Assembly (NCBI RefSeq): GCF_030730905.1
Contig: NZ_JAVAMP010000011.1
Coordinates: forward strand, 101,054 to 165,053
From: Chengkuizengella axinellae
Lineage (GTDB): Bacteria > Bacillota > Bacilli > Paenibacillales > KCTC-33759
Length of the DNA stretch: 64,000 bases
Direction: 5' to 3'
Shown here: one piece after another, positions 1 through 8,241 of the stretch
Position numbering within the stretch: position 1 is the stretch's first letter
How the letters are laid out: each line of letters starts with the position of its first letter
Notes under the pieces: model-generated
Seen by the model: only the letters and a program-made list of their open reading frames with translations
Told to the model about the DNA's origin: nothing
The model's database searches: none
Made by a program: the position numbers and the translations under genes

Positions 1-664
1 TTTCTGAGAGACGACCAATCTCATCATTTCTGTTATACAATGGCATTCTTTCTTTAAGACTTTTTTGTCGAATCCTTTTCATTGTTCGAATCATTTCTCT
101 CATTGGCAATAGCAGTTGTCTCGAAAGAAAAAAGCTTACCAAACCGCTTAACATCGCTGCAGTTGCTCCTCCCAAAAACAACAGGGAGCGCATTGGTTTA
201 ATCATTTGATTAGTCAATAACTTCATATCTCGAGATAATTCAATAGATCCAGAAAAATCAGTATCATCAATTGGGTAGCGGTAAGTGTATATTACAAGCT
301 CATTTTTATTTTCTCTATGAAATGATGGTTCATTAACAAAGATCGTTTCTGGAAAATCAACCTTGTATTCAGATGAAGCTTCATACATCATTTGACCAAA
401 CGAATTAACTATACGAATACGTTCTCCTTCAATCACTAATCTCTCTAACCACTCGTTTACTTGCAATTCATCAATGGATGGTAAAACACTTAACACCTCA
501 GATTTCCTAATTATTTCTTCTTGTTGCTGTTCTTTAAACCCTGACATCATGATTTCAAATAAAATACGGTAAAAGATCAGAAAAAAAACAAACATGAACA
601 CAAAAGACATGAAAAACACCTTTATTTTAAATGGAAGCTTTTTAAACCATTTTATGATCATCAT
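1..664 (-). CDS. Sensor histidine kinase, N-terminal part (cut by window edge)
   Basis: The minus strand stays open from an ATG at 664 to the window edge, giving about 221 residues. A membrane helix lies at about residues 9-30, followed by an extracytoplasmic sensor region of about 130 residues, a second helix near residues 165-185 and the start of a HAMP linker (RQLLLPMREM, then a DEIGRL motif). The catalytic H-box and ATPase domain must lie outside the window. Its start overlaps the stop of the response regulator gene (ATGA), so the two are translationally coupled and form one two-component system. The signal sensed cannot be read from the sequence. Confidence 0.85.
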   Translation of the reverse strand, partial: MMIIKWFKKLPFKIKVFFMSFVFMFVFFLIFYRILFEIMMSGFKEQQQEEIIRKSEVLSVLPSIDELQVNEWLERLVIEGERIRIVNSFGQMMYEASSEYKVDFPETIFVNEPSFHRENKNELVIYTYRYPIDDTDFSGSIELSRDMKLLTNQMIKPMRSLLFLGGATAAMLSGLVSFFLSRQLLLPMREMIRTMKRIRQKSLKERMPLYNRNDEIGRLSE

Positions 665-1338
665 TGTCTCATCACATAACCAATTCCTCTCACCGTTTTA
701 ATATACCTAGATGGAGAATCAGCGTCCAATTTATTTCTCAAATAACGAACATATACATCAACGATATTTGTTTCTACGGAAAATTCAAAACCCCAAACTA
801 TATCAAGCAACATTTCCCTCGTTAATACACGATTGATATTTTTCATAAATATGATACACAACTCATATTCTCGTTTCGTTAATTGAAGAGTATCTTCTCC
901 TTGTTTTACAATACATCCTTCTTGATCAACAATCAGATCTTTAAAGACTAATTTGTTGTTATTAAAAGAATCCAATCGATTCATACGACGGAATAAAGAT
1001 CGAATACGTGCAAGCAGTTCTCCAATTTCAAACGGTTTTGCTAAATAATCATCTGCCCCACTATCGAGTCCAGAAATACGATCAAACACACTGTCACGTG
1101 CCGTCAACATTATAATTGGAGTGTCTTTTTGGGTACGTATTCTTCTACAAATTTCTATACCATTAAGATTAGGCAGCATTAAATCGAGCAATATCAAATC
1201 CCATTCTTCATTTATGGCTAGTGATAAACCTTCTCTTCCATCCAAGGCAATCTGAGTTTCAAACCCTTCATGATGAAGTTCTAATTCAATAAACCTAGCA
1301 AGACTTTTTTCGTCCTCAATAATTAAGATCCTACTCAT
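661..1338 (-). CDS. OmpR/PhoB-family response regulator
   Basis: This 225-residue protein has a receiver domain at residues 2-115 and a winged-helix DNA-binding domain at about 128-223. The phosphoacceptor is Asp52 in LLDLMLP, the acidic pocket is EDE at 8-10 and the conserved lysine is in the LAKPF motif near residue 101. The C-terminus (RYLRNKLD, then VRGIGYVM) is typical of OmpR-type winged helices. The start follows AAAGGAG by 8 nt. It is cotranscribed with the downstream kinase gene. The target genes are unknown; the membrane haem-type protein gene just upstream on the same strand is one candidate. Confidence 0.93.
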   Translation of the reverse strand: MSRILIIEDEKSLARFIELELHHEGFETQIALDGREGLSLAINEEWDLILLDLMLPNLNGIEICRRIRTQKDTPIIMLTARDSVFDRISGLDSGADDYLAKPFEIGELLARIRSLFRRMNRLDSFNNNKLVFKDLIVDQEGCIVKQGEDTLQLTKREYELCIIFMKNINRVLTREMLLDIVWGFEFSVETNIVDVYVRYLRNKLDADSPSRYIKTVRGIGYVMRQ

Positions 1339-1480
1339 GATTTATCTCCTTTTTCTATTTAGCACGTCCATGTGGTAATATCTTGATTAGTGTACTCGGC
1401 ACTAGTCTAAGTTCAGGTCACGTCCTGTGCGACGTTATTAACTGACACATCCTTTGAGTCAATCGTGTTACTCTTTAACT

Positions 1481-2032
1481 CTACCCCTTAGAATCGATAA
1501 AGTGATATACAAATGTTATAAAAAAGAGAACTCCTATCCATAAATGAAGTTTTCCAATCAAAGGATTTGTGACTGACTTTTTATTAAAATAATACCCAAA
1601 AACGACAGCAATGATCATAATAATGAATGCGATGACACCGCTCCAAAAACCAATCATTTGTTCAGGCAAATAAATAGTAAAATATAAGCTGTGTGCAATG
1701 CCTGCTGCTACTACAATCCATCCAAATAATACATGTCTAGTTTTAAAGAACAGCCATATTTTCCGAATTACATTTGAAGATTTATTTTCCTTTGTTTTCT
1801 TTGTTCTAACACTTTTCCAAAGTTTTCCCCAAACGAATAATAAAATTGCAGAAATCGTAAATACCATTGTAACTTTTGTTAAAAATACATCCACACCTTC
1901 CATTTGATCTATAAAGAATATAGGAACTACCAAATTAATTAAACTAATCGCAAGAAAAACAAAACTAACCACTAACACTAATTTTAAAAATCCTTTAAGC
2001 AGAACCATTTTATGAGATGCCTTGTTTTTCAA
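1481..2032 (-). CDS. Small membrane protein with paired histidines, putative di-haem cytochrome b type
   Basis: A 183-residue integral membrane protein with five predicted helices (about 12-40, 50-70, 98-120, 127-148, 160-178). Two helices each carry a pair of histidines 14 residues apart: His100/His114 and His163/His177. That spacing is what bis-histidine haem ligation across a membrane requires, as in cytochrome b561 and ferric-reductase-like proteins. I infer a di-haem b-type electron carrier; the name of the family is not certain. The start is TTG, chosen because AGGAG precedes it at good spacing. It sits 140 nt upstream of the response regulator gene on the same strand, so a functional link with that system is possible but not shown. 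Confidence 0.6.
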   Translation of the reverse strand: MKNKASHKMVLLKGFLKLVLVVSFVFLAISLINLVVPIFFIDQMEGVDVFLTKVTMVFTISAILLFVWGKLWKSVRTKKTKENKSSNVIRKIWLFFKTRHVLFGWIVVAAGIAHSLYFTIYLPEQMIGFWSGVIAFIIMIIAVVFGYYFNKKSVTNPLIGKLHLWIGVLFFITFVYHFIDSKG

Positions 2033-2226
2033 TTCCTCTCACTCCTTTGTTTTTATGATTTCATAATACGGAAGTAGAGTGAAAATAGGAGGAGAATACA
2101 ATGAGAGTTTGATGAGAATAATTAACGAAAAAAATAAATGACATACAAAAAGAATCCATTTTTAAAAGGTTCATTCAATGGATTCTAAATTTATGAATAA
2201 AGTTAAATTTAATATTTAATCTACTT

Positions 2227-3723
2227 CTATTCAATAACAGTATTGTACTTTATCGGTATCTTATTTTCTTCTGACGGTGATTTCGTTTTTTTAATAAATA
2301 AACCTAAAACAAGTGCAGCGATCGAAAAAAATACACCTATTAGAAATGAAATATGAAAACCATAAACTTGAGCTTCAATCAGTTCAACTGGATTAGAGGG
2401 ATCTGAAGATAATTCCAAATAATCTCTTGTACCAGAAGACATAATGCTAATAAACAAAGCAGTACCAATCGCCCCAGATACTTGTTGTATAGTGTTCATG
2501 ATTGCTGTTCCATGAGCATATAAATTTTTTGGCAGCTGATTTAAACCTGCAGTCTGTGCCGGCATCATAATCATTGCAATGGAGATCATCATTAGAACAT
2601 GTAAAAAGATAACATATCCACTCGTCCAAGTGGATTCAATTTGAGAAAATAAATATAGAGAAACACTAAACATGATTAATCCAGGTATGACCAATATTTT
2701 AGGACCAAATTTATCAAAAATAATTCCTGAAATCGGTGCTAATATGCCATTAATAATTCCACCTGGCATTAAAATTAAGCCTGCTGTAAGAGCTGAGACG
2801 CCTAGAACATGAATTAAAAATAAAGGTAACATGATGATTGTTGAAAATAAACTCATCAATACAATTAACATTAAAACGATGACAAGTGAGAACATCGGAT
2901 ACCTAAATGCTTGTAAATTCAACATAGGCTCTTTCATGTGTAGTTGCTTCCATACAAAAAGAATTAAAGCAATAACTCCTATCATGATACTCCAATATAC
3001 CAGTGGATCCGTCCATGAACCATCACCCACACTGCTAAATCCAAATACAATTCCACCAAATCCAATTGTAGAAAGTATGATGGAAACAAAGTCTACTTTA
3101 GGTCTTGTTAACTGAGATACATTTTTCAAATAAACACTTGCAAATAATATAGAAAATACAGCTAAGGGAATAACTAAATAAAATAACCATCTCCAATTCA
3201 AACTGTCAATAATTAAACCAGAAAGTGCAGGGCCAATTGCAGGAGCTGACATGATCACGAGTCCTATCATCCCCATAGCTGCTCCTCGATTCCCTGGTGG
3301 AAATATGATTAAGATTGTATTCATTAAAACAGGCATCATAAGTCCCGTGCCTAACGCTTGAATGATTCGACCAACTAATAAAACTTCAAAAACAGGTGAA
3401 ATGGAGCAAACTAGCGTTCCAATTAAAAATAATATCATAGCTCCAAAAAACATTTGTCTTGTAGTAAACCATTGCTGCAGCAAGGCTGTTACAGGCACTA
3501 AAATTCCTACTACTAACATATATGCAGTAGCTAACCATTGAACGGTGGATGCACTAATCGCAAATTCAATCATTAGATCAGGAAAAGCAATATTCAGTAA
3601 CGTTTCATTTAAAATCATGACAAATGCCCCTATAAGCAAGGCAACAAGGATAGGAACTCTCTTTAAATGACTTAAATCTAATTCTATTGCATTCGTATCC
3701 ATCGTTTCACTTACATTATTCAA
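2227..3723 (-). CDS. MFS multidrug efflux transporter, DHA2 (EmrB/QacA) family
   Basis: A 498-residue polytopic protein of the 14-helix drug:H+ antiporter type. Early helices contain NETLLNIAFPDL and the motif-C-like run SAPAIGPALSGLI, then NWRWLFYLVIP, the classic signature of this family. The start is TTG with AGGAGGG about 8 nt upstream. It lies 32 nt after the esterase gene on the same strand, so the two form an operon. Related transporters export dyes, quaternary amines or lincosamides; the substrate here is unknown. No regulator gene is fused or adjacent, but a palindrome lies upstream of the operon. Confidence 0.88.
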   Translation of the reverse strand: MNNVSETMDTNAIELDLSHLKRVPILVALLIGAFVMILNETLLNIAFPDLMIEFAISASTVQWLATAYMLVVGILVPVTALLQQWFTTRQMFFGAMILFLIGTLVCSISPVFEVLLVGRIIQALGTGLMMPVLMNTILIIFPPGNRGAAMGMIGLVIMSAPAIGPALSGLIIDSLNWRWLFYLVIPLAVFSILFASVYLKNVSQLTRPKVDFVSIILSTIGFGGIVFGFSSVGDGSWTDPLVYWSIMIGVIALILFVWKQLHMKEPMLNLQAFRYPMFSLVIVLMLIVLMSLFSTIIMLPLFLIHVLGVSALTAGLILMPGGIINGILAPISGIIFDKFGPKILVIPGLIMFSVSLYLFSQIESTWTSGYVIFLHVLMMISIAMIMMPAQTAGLNQLPKNLYAHGTAIMNTIQQVSGAIGTALFISIMSSGTRDYLELSSDPSNPVELIEAQVYGFHISFLIGVFFSIAALVLGLFIKKTKSPSEENKIPIKYNTVIE

Positions 3724-3755
3724 AATGATACCCTCCTATTTATTCACCGCCTGCA

Positions 3756-4724
3756 TTATTCTTTTATTTTTAATGCACGTAATAATGCATTTAAACTATT
3801 CTCGTTTTCACGTTTCGCATGATACGCCTCTGGTACCGATAAACCTAGATGGTGATAACCGGGATATAAATGCAATTCGACTGGTACACCGTCATACATT
3901 AATTGTTTTGCAAAATCGAGCGTTTCATCAGCAAATAATTCAATAGAACCTACACATAGATATGTGCTAGGTAATCCTTTAAGATTGTTAGCTCTTCCGG
4001 GGGAATAATATTCTGATATACCTTCAGTTCCGGGCTTTTGGTTAAGAACAGACTTCCATCCGAAATCATTAATAGTATGATTAAAGAAGTACTCACCATT
4101 AAATGGATGAGCCTCTTTAATTGCCGTTCGATCATCTAACATTGGTACCGATAATCTCAGGTGTTGTATATTAAATTCCTGTTGGTCTCGAATAAATAGC
4201 GCTAGCCCACCAGCTAATCCAGACCCTGCACTTTCACCAAAAACAGCAACTTTTTCGGTATCAATATTTAATTCTTCAGCGTGATCAATACACCATTTAA
4301 TGCCTGAATAACAATCATATAATTGAGCTGGTTGGGAAAATTCAGGGGCTAAACGATAGTCTACAGAGACAGCAACAAAATGATAATGATGTGCTAAAAA
4401 TGCATGTTTTTCATGATCTAATTCTGGACTACCAACAATCATTCCACCGCCATGCATAGAATAAATGAAGGGATTTAATTGTTTTTCTATATTTTTTGGT
4501 TTTGTAATGACCAACCTAACTTTTGAATTATCAAATAGATTATCAATCCAAACTTCTTCAATTTCTACATCATAACGCTCTCTTACATCAGAAGAGAAAA
4601 ATGCTTTCAATTGTTCTCGTACTACTAAATAGTTTTCTGGTGTTAAACTCATACTACCCATTTCATCTATAATCCCTTTTATTTCTGAATCAATTAAATG
4701 TTCACTTCGTTTCGCTTCTTCCAT
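3756..4724 (-). CDS. Alpha/beta hydrolase, hormone-sensitive-lipase (family IV) type esterase
   Basis: The 322-residue protein starts at the ATG at 4724, which has GGAGGTG 7 nt upstream; a longer open frame to 4841 lacks a ribosome site. The oxyanion-hole motif HGGG is at residues 91-94, the nucleophile Ser165 is in GESAG, and the catalytic His is in PGYHHL near the C-terminus, with an acidic residue in ELFADE as the probable third member. This is the pattern of carboxylesterases acting on short acyl or aryl esters. It precedes an MFS exporter gene in the same operon, which suggests modification plus export of a small ester compound; that is inference. Confidence 0.85.
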   Translation of the reverse strand: MEEAKRSEHLIDSEIKGIIDEMGSMSLTPENYLVVREQLKAFFSSDVRERYDVEIEEVWIDNLFDNSKVRLVITKPKNIEKQLNPFIYSMHGGGMIVGSPELDHEKHAFLAHHYHFVAVSVDYRLAPEFSQPAQLYDCYSGIKWCIDHAEELNIDTEKVAVFGESAGSGLAGGLALFIRDQQEFNIQHLRLSVPMLDDRTAIKEAHPFNGEYFFNHTINDFGWKSVLNQKPGTEGISEYYSPGRANNLKGLPSTYLCVGSIELFADETLDFAKQLMYDGVPVELHLYPGYHHLGLSVPEAYHAKRENENSLNALLRALKIKE

Positions 4725-4809
4725 AATACACCTCCAAATTATTTTTCTTGTTAAAGCAGATTCATATAGGACTGTAATTATTTTACTTCCATTCTTTGTA
4801 AACCCATAG

Positions 4810-4821
4810 ACACTTAAGTGT
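4810..4821. promoter_or_regulatory. Palindrome ACACTTAAGTGT upstream of the esterase-MFS operon
   Basis: A perfect 12-bp palindrome about 86 nt upstream of the esterase start. Its position suits an operator for a dimeric regulator. The central ACTTAAGT is shared with another palindrome at 9764-9779. No cognate regulator gene is adjacent. Confidence 0.35.
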
Positions 4822-4839
4822 TGTTTTGTTGTGCAACAC

Positions 4840-4866
4840 AAAAAAGCTGGATTTACTCATCCAGCC
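4840..4866 (-). terminator. Rho-independent terminator of the CD3324-family gene
   Basis: On the minus strand GCTGGAT and ATCCAGC form a 7-bp stem with a 6-nt loop, followed directly by six T residues. It begins 7 nt after the stop codon of the CD3324-family gene. Confidence 0.85.
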
Positions 4867-4872
4867 TTTTCA

Positions 4873-5145
4873 CTAACTTTGTATTTTGGTATAAACGATT
4901 TTTTTAATACTGTAAACAGAAAGAAAATATCGATCAGATAACTCTACGATGCTTGCCCCACTTTGAAATTCTTCTTGAATCGCCTGATTTCTTTGTTTTA
5001 AATATTGTCTATTCCCTGATTTTTCTCCCCATTTTTTGTGGTTTCCTTCAAGCTTTGAAATATATACAATCTGCCCCTGAGCATATTTTTGCATTTCTAT
5101 TACTAATTCTTTTGGAAAAACCTCATCCGCATTCACATATTTCAT
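4873..5145 (-). CDS. CD3324-family protein, small Mor-like helix-turn-helix protein
   Basis: A 90-residue soluble basic protein. The N-terminal half (MKYVNADEVFPKEL, then IQKYAQGQ-like sequence) and the run YISKLEGNHKKWGEKSG match the CD3324 family of small Firmicute proteins related to the Mor transcription activator fold. The C-terminal part (ASIVELSDRYFLSVYSIKKI) reads as a helix-turn-helix, so DNA binding is likely. The start is preceded by AAGGAG. It has its own terminator and is probably monocistronic. The specific role is unknown. Confidence 0.75.
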   Translation of the reverse strand: MKYVNADEVFPKELVIEMQKYAQGQIVYISKLEGNHKKWGEKSGNRQYLKQRNQAIQEEFQSGASIVELSDRYFLSVYSIKKIVYTKIQS

Positions 5146-5406
5146 TCTAATCGCACTCCTTAAAAGTAATTTCTTAGTATTAAGAAATGAACGATTAGAG
5201 TCGTTTTACCATCAATAATTTATTTGAATAACAACTTTCAAATGCTCTGAGGAGCTTGATCAAAACCCATACTGTTTTTCATATAGATAACTTTGATTTT
5301 CAAACCTGTGAAGTGATAACATTAAATTTCAACAATAACACCTCCTTTATTTAGATGAAACTGTAAGCTGTAATCTCCCTCTTGTAGAAGAGTAAGATCT
5401 ACAGTA

Positions 5407-6120
5407 TTAACAAATACACGTTTTTCGTTTCTTGCCAATTACTTCTCTGCTCTCTATTTTTTCAATATATTCTGTAGCAAGTGGGACTTTACAAGCCGTT
5501 TTCCCCATATTGACTTTCACTTTCCCAATCACTTCAGCAATACGTTTTGCTTCTTCAGTCAGAGGCGGATAATAAGCTCCTACAGAAATAACAAATCCAT
5601 TCATTACATACCGCACCCGATTTCTTTCTTCATGAATAGAGTGCTCTACTTTTTTTAAGCGTTTCTTTACTTCATTCCCATCAATAAGATCATCTGGGGT
5701 TATGGATAAGTAATTTGAATACGTACTCCAACCTGCTGTAGCTACCATTTCACTGTCTGAGGACATCCACTCTCTAGCTAATTCTAAAGCATATGGAGAT
5801 TCCGCAGCTACTTGTGCAACTGTATATTCACTTAACATATACCAGTTAGCTTGTTCAACCCACTGTTGTAGCTTTTGCTTTGTCATTTGTTTCGGATCAA
5901 CAGATAAACCAGCTAGGTACATCGCATCACTATTCCCAGAATCGTACAATTTCAAAGCCAAGTCCTGATCCTTTTTAACTTTTTTCACTAAGTGTTTTTT
6001 CAGATCACCCACTTTTACACCATATATAGGTTCGACAGCTCCGTGGTTTTTAAAGATCTTTTTGGTTTGCTCATTTCCAAGCTCCTCAAGTTTGGCCATT
6101 ACTTCTTCATAAGTAATCAT
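5407..6120 (-). CDS. DNA alkylation repair (AlkD-like HEAT-repeat) protein
   Basis: A 237-residue helical protein of the DNA alkylation repair family, built of HEAT-like repeats. Recognisable parts are YGVKVGDLKKHL near residues 33-44 and a series of helical pairs through residue 190. Known AlkD and AlkC proteins excise alkylated purines without base flipping. The C-terminal end is Lys-rich and ends in KRKTCIC. The start has GAGGGAGG upstream. Whether this branch is an active glycosylase cannot be told from sequence; some family members only bind DNA. Confidence 0.8.
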   Translation of the reverse strand: MITYEEVMAKLEELGNEQTKKIFKNHGAVEPIYGVKVGDLKKHLVKKVKKDQDLALKLYDSGNSDAMYLAGLSVDPKQMTKQKLQQWVEQANWYMLSEYTVAQVAAESPYALELAREWMSSDSEMVATAGWSTYSNYLSITPDDLIDGNEVKKRLKKVEHSIHEERNRVRYVMNGFVISVGAYYPPLTEEAKRIAEVIGKVKVNMGKTACKVPLATEYIEKIESREVIGKKRKTCIC

Positions 6121-6193
6121 TTTAATCCCTCCCTCATGATTTCATTCTTTACTTATTCTAGTATTTTGCTCAAAATCCCTACAATGCATAACT

Positions 6194-7069
6194 CTATATT
6201 TCATTGTTCATTTGATATCCATTCACAAAAAACTCAATCGTTTCAAGCTCTTCATCATTCAACTCCCGTTCCACTTGCTTAGAATATGCATCTTTTATAC
6301 TCTCTTTATCACCTTTGGAAAGTTCAGTATATTTAGCTATGGATTTTAAAAGAATCACCTCTTGATTGAATTCTTTTTTTGAGATGTCTGTCCCATGTGA
6401 GTAGATATAGGTTTCCGCTTCAAATGCTTCTAATACTTCCAACAACGATAAAATTCTTTCGATGGTATAGTTTGTTTTATATGAAAAAATATCTGGATAA
6501 ATACAATCTCCTAAAAATAAAACCTTTTCCTCTTTTATGTACGCCACCACCGAATCCGAAGCATGATCTCCCCCCACCTGTTGTAAAATACAAGTCACTC
6601 CACCAAGATCTATTTCAAGCCTATTTTCGAATGTTAATGTTGGTAAAGTTATAGTTATATCCCTATGATATACGAACTCTTCCTTTATGGCGTTTGCACA
6701 AAATTCGATTTCCGTCCCTTCTTTTACACGTTCATCTATTGCCTCATCTGACCATGAAAGAGGGATTAACTTCTTCATCTCCTCTGCTGTCTCTTTGGAA
6801 GAAATGGATACCGTATTAGTCAATGAGGAAAGACCAAATATATGATCCCAGTGCCAGTGAGTTAAGGCTACAATATCTGGTTTGGAAATTTGTTTTTTTG
6901 AAAGCTCGTTAATAAAATATTGGGCATGTGCTTCTGAGTTTCCCGAATCAATCATCAGTATCTTCTTATCACCAACAATCATCCCCAATATTGGACGATC
7001 TGTTTCTGAAACAGGCGTCATATAGTAAAATCTTTCCCCGATCTTTTTTATCTTTTGTACTGTTTTCAT
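6194..7069 (-). CDS. MBL-fold metallo-hydrolase
   Basis: A 291-residue metallo-beta-lactamase fold protein. The metal-binding motif HWHWDH is at residues 71-76; GGDHASDSVV supplies another ligand, FLGDCIY the bridging aspartate and SHGTD the final histidine. The full ligand set is present, so it is probably an active hydrolase. Substrate class is open: thioesterases, lactonases and beta-lactamase-like enzymes share this pattern. The start has TAGGAG upstream. It stands alone, divergent from the pseudouridine synthase gene. Confidence 0.8.
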   Translation of the reverse strand: MKTVQKIKKIGERFYYMTPVSETDRPILGMIVGDKKILMIDSGNSEAHAQYFINELSKKQISKPDIVALTHWHWDHIFGLSSLTNTVSISSKETAEEMKKLIPLSWSDEAIDERVKEGTEIEFCANAIKEEFVYHRDITITLPTLTFENRLEIDLGGVTCILQQVGGDHASDSVVAYIKEEKVLFLGDCIYPDIFSYKTNYTIERILSLLEVLEAFEAETYIYSHGTDISKKEFNQEVILLKSIAKYTELSKGDKESIKDAYSKQVERELNDEELETIEFFVNGYQMNNEI

Positions 7070-7231
7070 TGAATCGCACTCCTAATATTTATTTATCTAT
7101 GTAACTTTATAATAACCATTCACTTTCTTATCTACAATCTATAGCCACTATATCTCTGCAAGTCCTTGAAAACAAGATTGTATTTGGTTATTCTTAAAGC
7201 TATAACTTTCTAAATTAAGGATGTCGTTAAC

Positions 7232-7939
7232 ATGCGTATTAATAAATTTATTAGTGAAACTGGAAAAGCCTCTAGACGTGGTGCAGATAAACTCATTCGA
7301 GAAGGAAGAGTGACTATCAATGGAAAAATTGCAGAAATAGGCAGCCAGGTTGAGCCTGGAGATGATGTTATAGTAAGTGGTGAGCCAATCCGTATAGCCA
7401 GAAACAACGTCTATATTGCATTAAATAAACCACCAGGTATTACAAGCACAACAGAAAAGAATGTAAAGGGAAATATTATTGAACTGGTTAATCACCCTCT
7501 AAGGATCTTTAATATTGGGAGGCTTGATAAAGATTCGGATGGTTTAATACTCCTTACAAACGATGGAGATATTGTAAATGAAATTTTACGTGTTGAAAAT
7601 CAACATGAAAAAGAATATGTAGTTTCAGTAGATAAACCCATCACCCCTGAATTTCTGAAAAAGATGTCAGAAGGAGTTAAGATTTTAGGTGCAAAAACAC
7701 TTCCTTGTGAAGTTAAACAAATAAACAAGTTTGAATTTCAAATTATATTAACCCAAGGTTTAAATCGTCAAATCCGTCGTATGTGTGAAGCTCTAGGTTA
7801 TGAGGTTTACAGACTGCAAAGAACTAGAATTATGAATATTCATTTGGGCAATCTCCCATTAGGACAATGGCGAGATCTATCAAAAAAAGAAAAAACTCGA
7901 TTGTTTCAGGATCTAAATTATCAGCCAAAAGAATGGTGA
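7232..7939 (+). CDS. Pseudouridine synthase, RsuA/RluB/RluF family
   Basis: A 235-residue protein with an S4 RNA-binding domain (residues 1-48) and a catalytic domain (about 60-230). The catalytic aspartate is Asp99 in GRLDKDSDG, the family signature. Sequence around [24 protein letters not shown] is characteristic of the RluF/RluB branch, which modifies 23S rRNA uridines near position 2604/2605. RluF itself is the best guess; RluB or RsuA cannot be excluded without alignment. The start is an ATG with AAGGA about 11 nt upstream. It is a single-gene unit ending at a strong terminator. Confidence 0.85.
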   Translation: MRINKFISETGKASRRGADKLIREGRVTINGKIAEIGSQVEPGDDVIVSGEPIRIARNNVYIALNKPPGITSTTEKNVKGNIIELVNHPLRIFNIGRLDKDSDGLILLTNDGDIVNEILRVENQHEKEYVVSVDKPITPEFLKKMSEGVKILGAKTLPCEVKQINKFEFQIILTQGLNRQIRRMCEALGYEVYRLQRTRIMNIHLGNLPLGQWRDLSKKEKTRLFQDLNYQPKEW

Positions 7940-7950
7940 GAAACACACCA

Positions 7951-7994
7951 TAAAAACCCCTTAAGCGTATCAAACATCGTTTAAGGGTTTTTAT
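7951..7994 (+). terminator. Terminator after the pseudouridine synthase gene
   Basis: AAAAACCCCTTAAGCG and CGTTTAAGGGTTTTT form a long stem around a 10-nt loop, followed by a T-rich tail. The A-rich left arm means it may also work from the other strand. Confidence 0.9.
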
Positions 7995-8241
7995 TATATT
8001 CTATTGTACTTAAAATCACTTTTCAAATTATTACCCAGGTAATATCATCAAATCGTTTTTGTTAAACATAAAGCGGCAGAAAAAATGAAAGATGATCTGT
8101 ACGTTAAAAAGTAAGGGTATATTTAATTTATAAATATTCTTTACCTATCCCATTTTTTATATAAGTGATACTTTATTAATATAAATAATCATGATATTTT
8201 TGATATAGAACCCAAGAAATAACCGTAAGGGAGCATTACAT
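7995..8241. other. Intergenic region without a recognisable gene
   Basis: AT-rich spacer upstream of the double NTF2-like gene. It contains a short coding-like tract on the plus strand (8042-8114) reading to a stop as an 18-residue basic peptide with no start signal; it may be debris of an older gene. AAGGGAG at 8228-8234 is the ribosome site of the next gene. Confidence 0.4.

Noticed and set aside
1389..1435. Inverted repeats (TAGTG/CACTA, ACGTC/GACGT) between the regulator and the haem-type gene
   Set aside because: Short stems, no T-run, and no second copy elsewhere; too weak to call as operator or terminator.
5150..5406. Strong AAAGGAGGTG ribosome-like site on the minus strand near 5340
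   Set aside because: The following TTG opens only 10 codons before a stop; a second short frame is equally poor. Perhaps debris, no gene supported.
7995..8114. Plus-strand tract reading to a stop as a basic 18-residue peptide
   Set aside because: No start signal, no family resemblance; kept only as possible debris.
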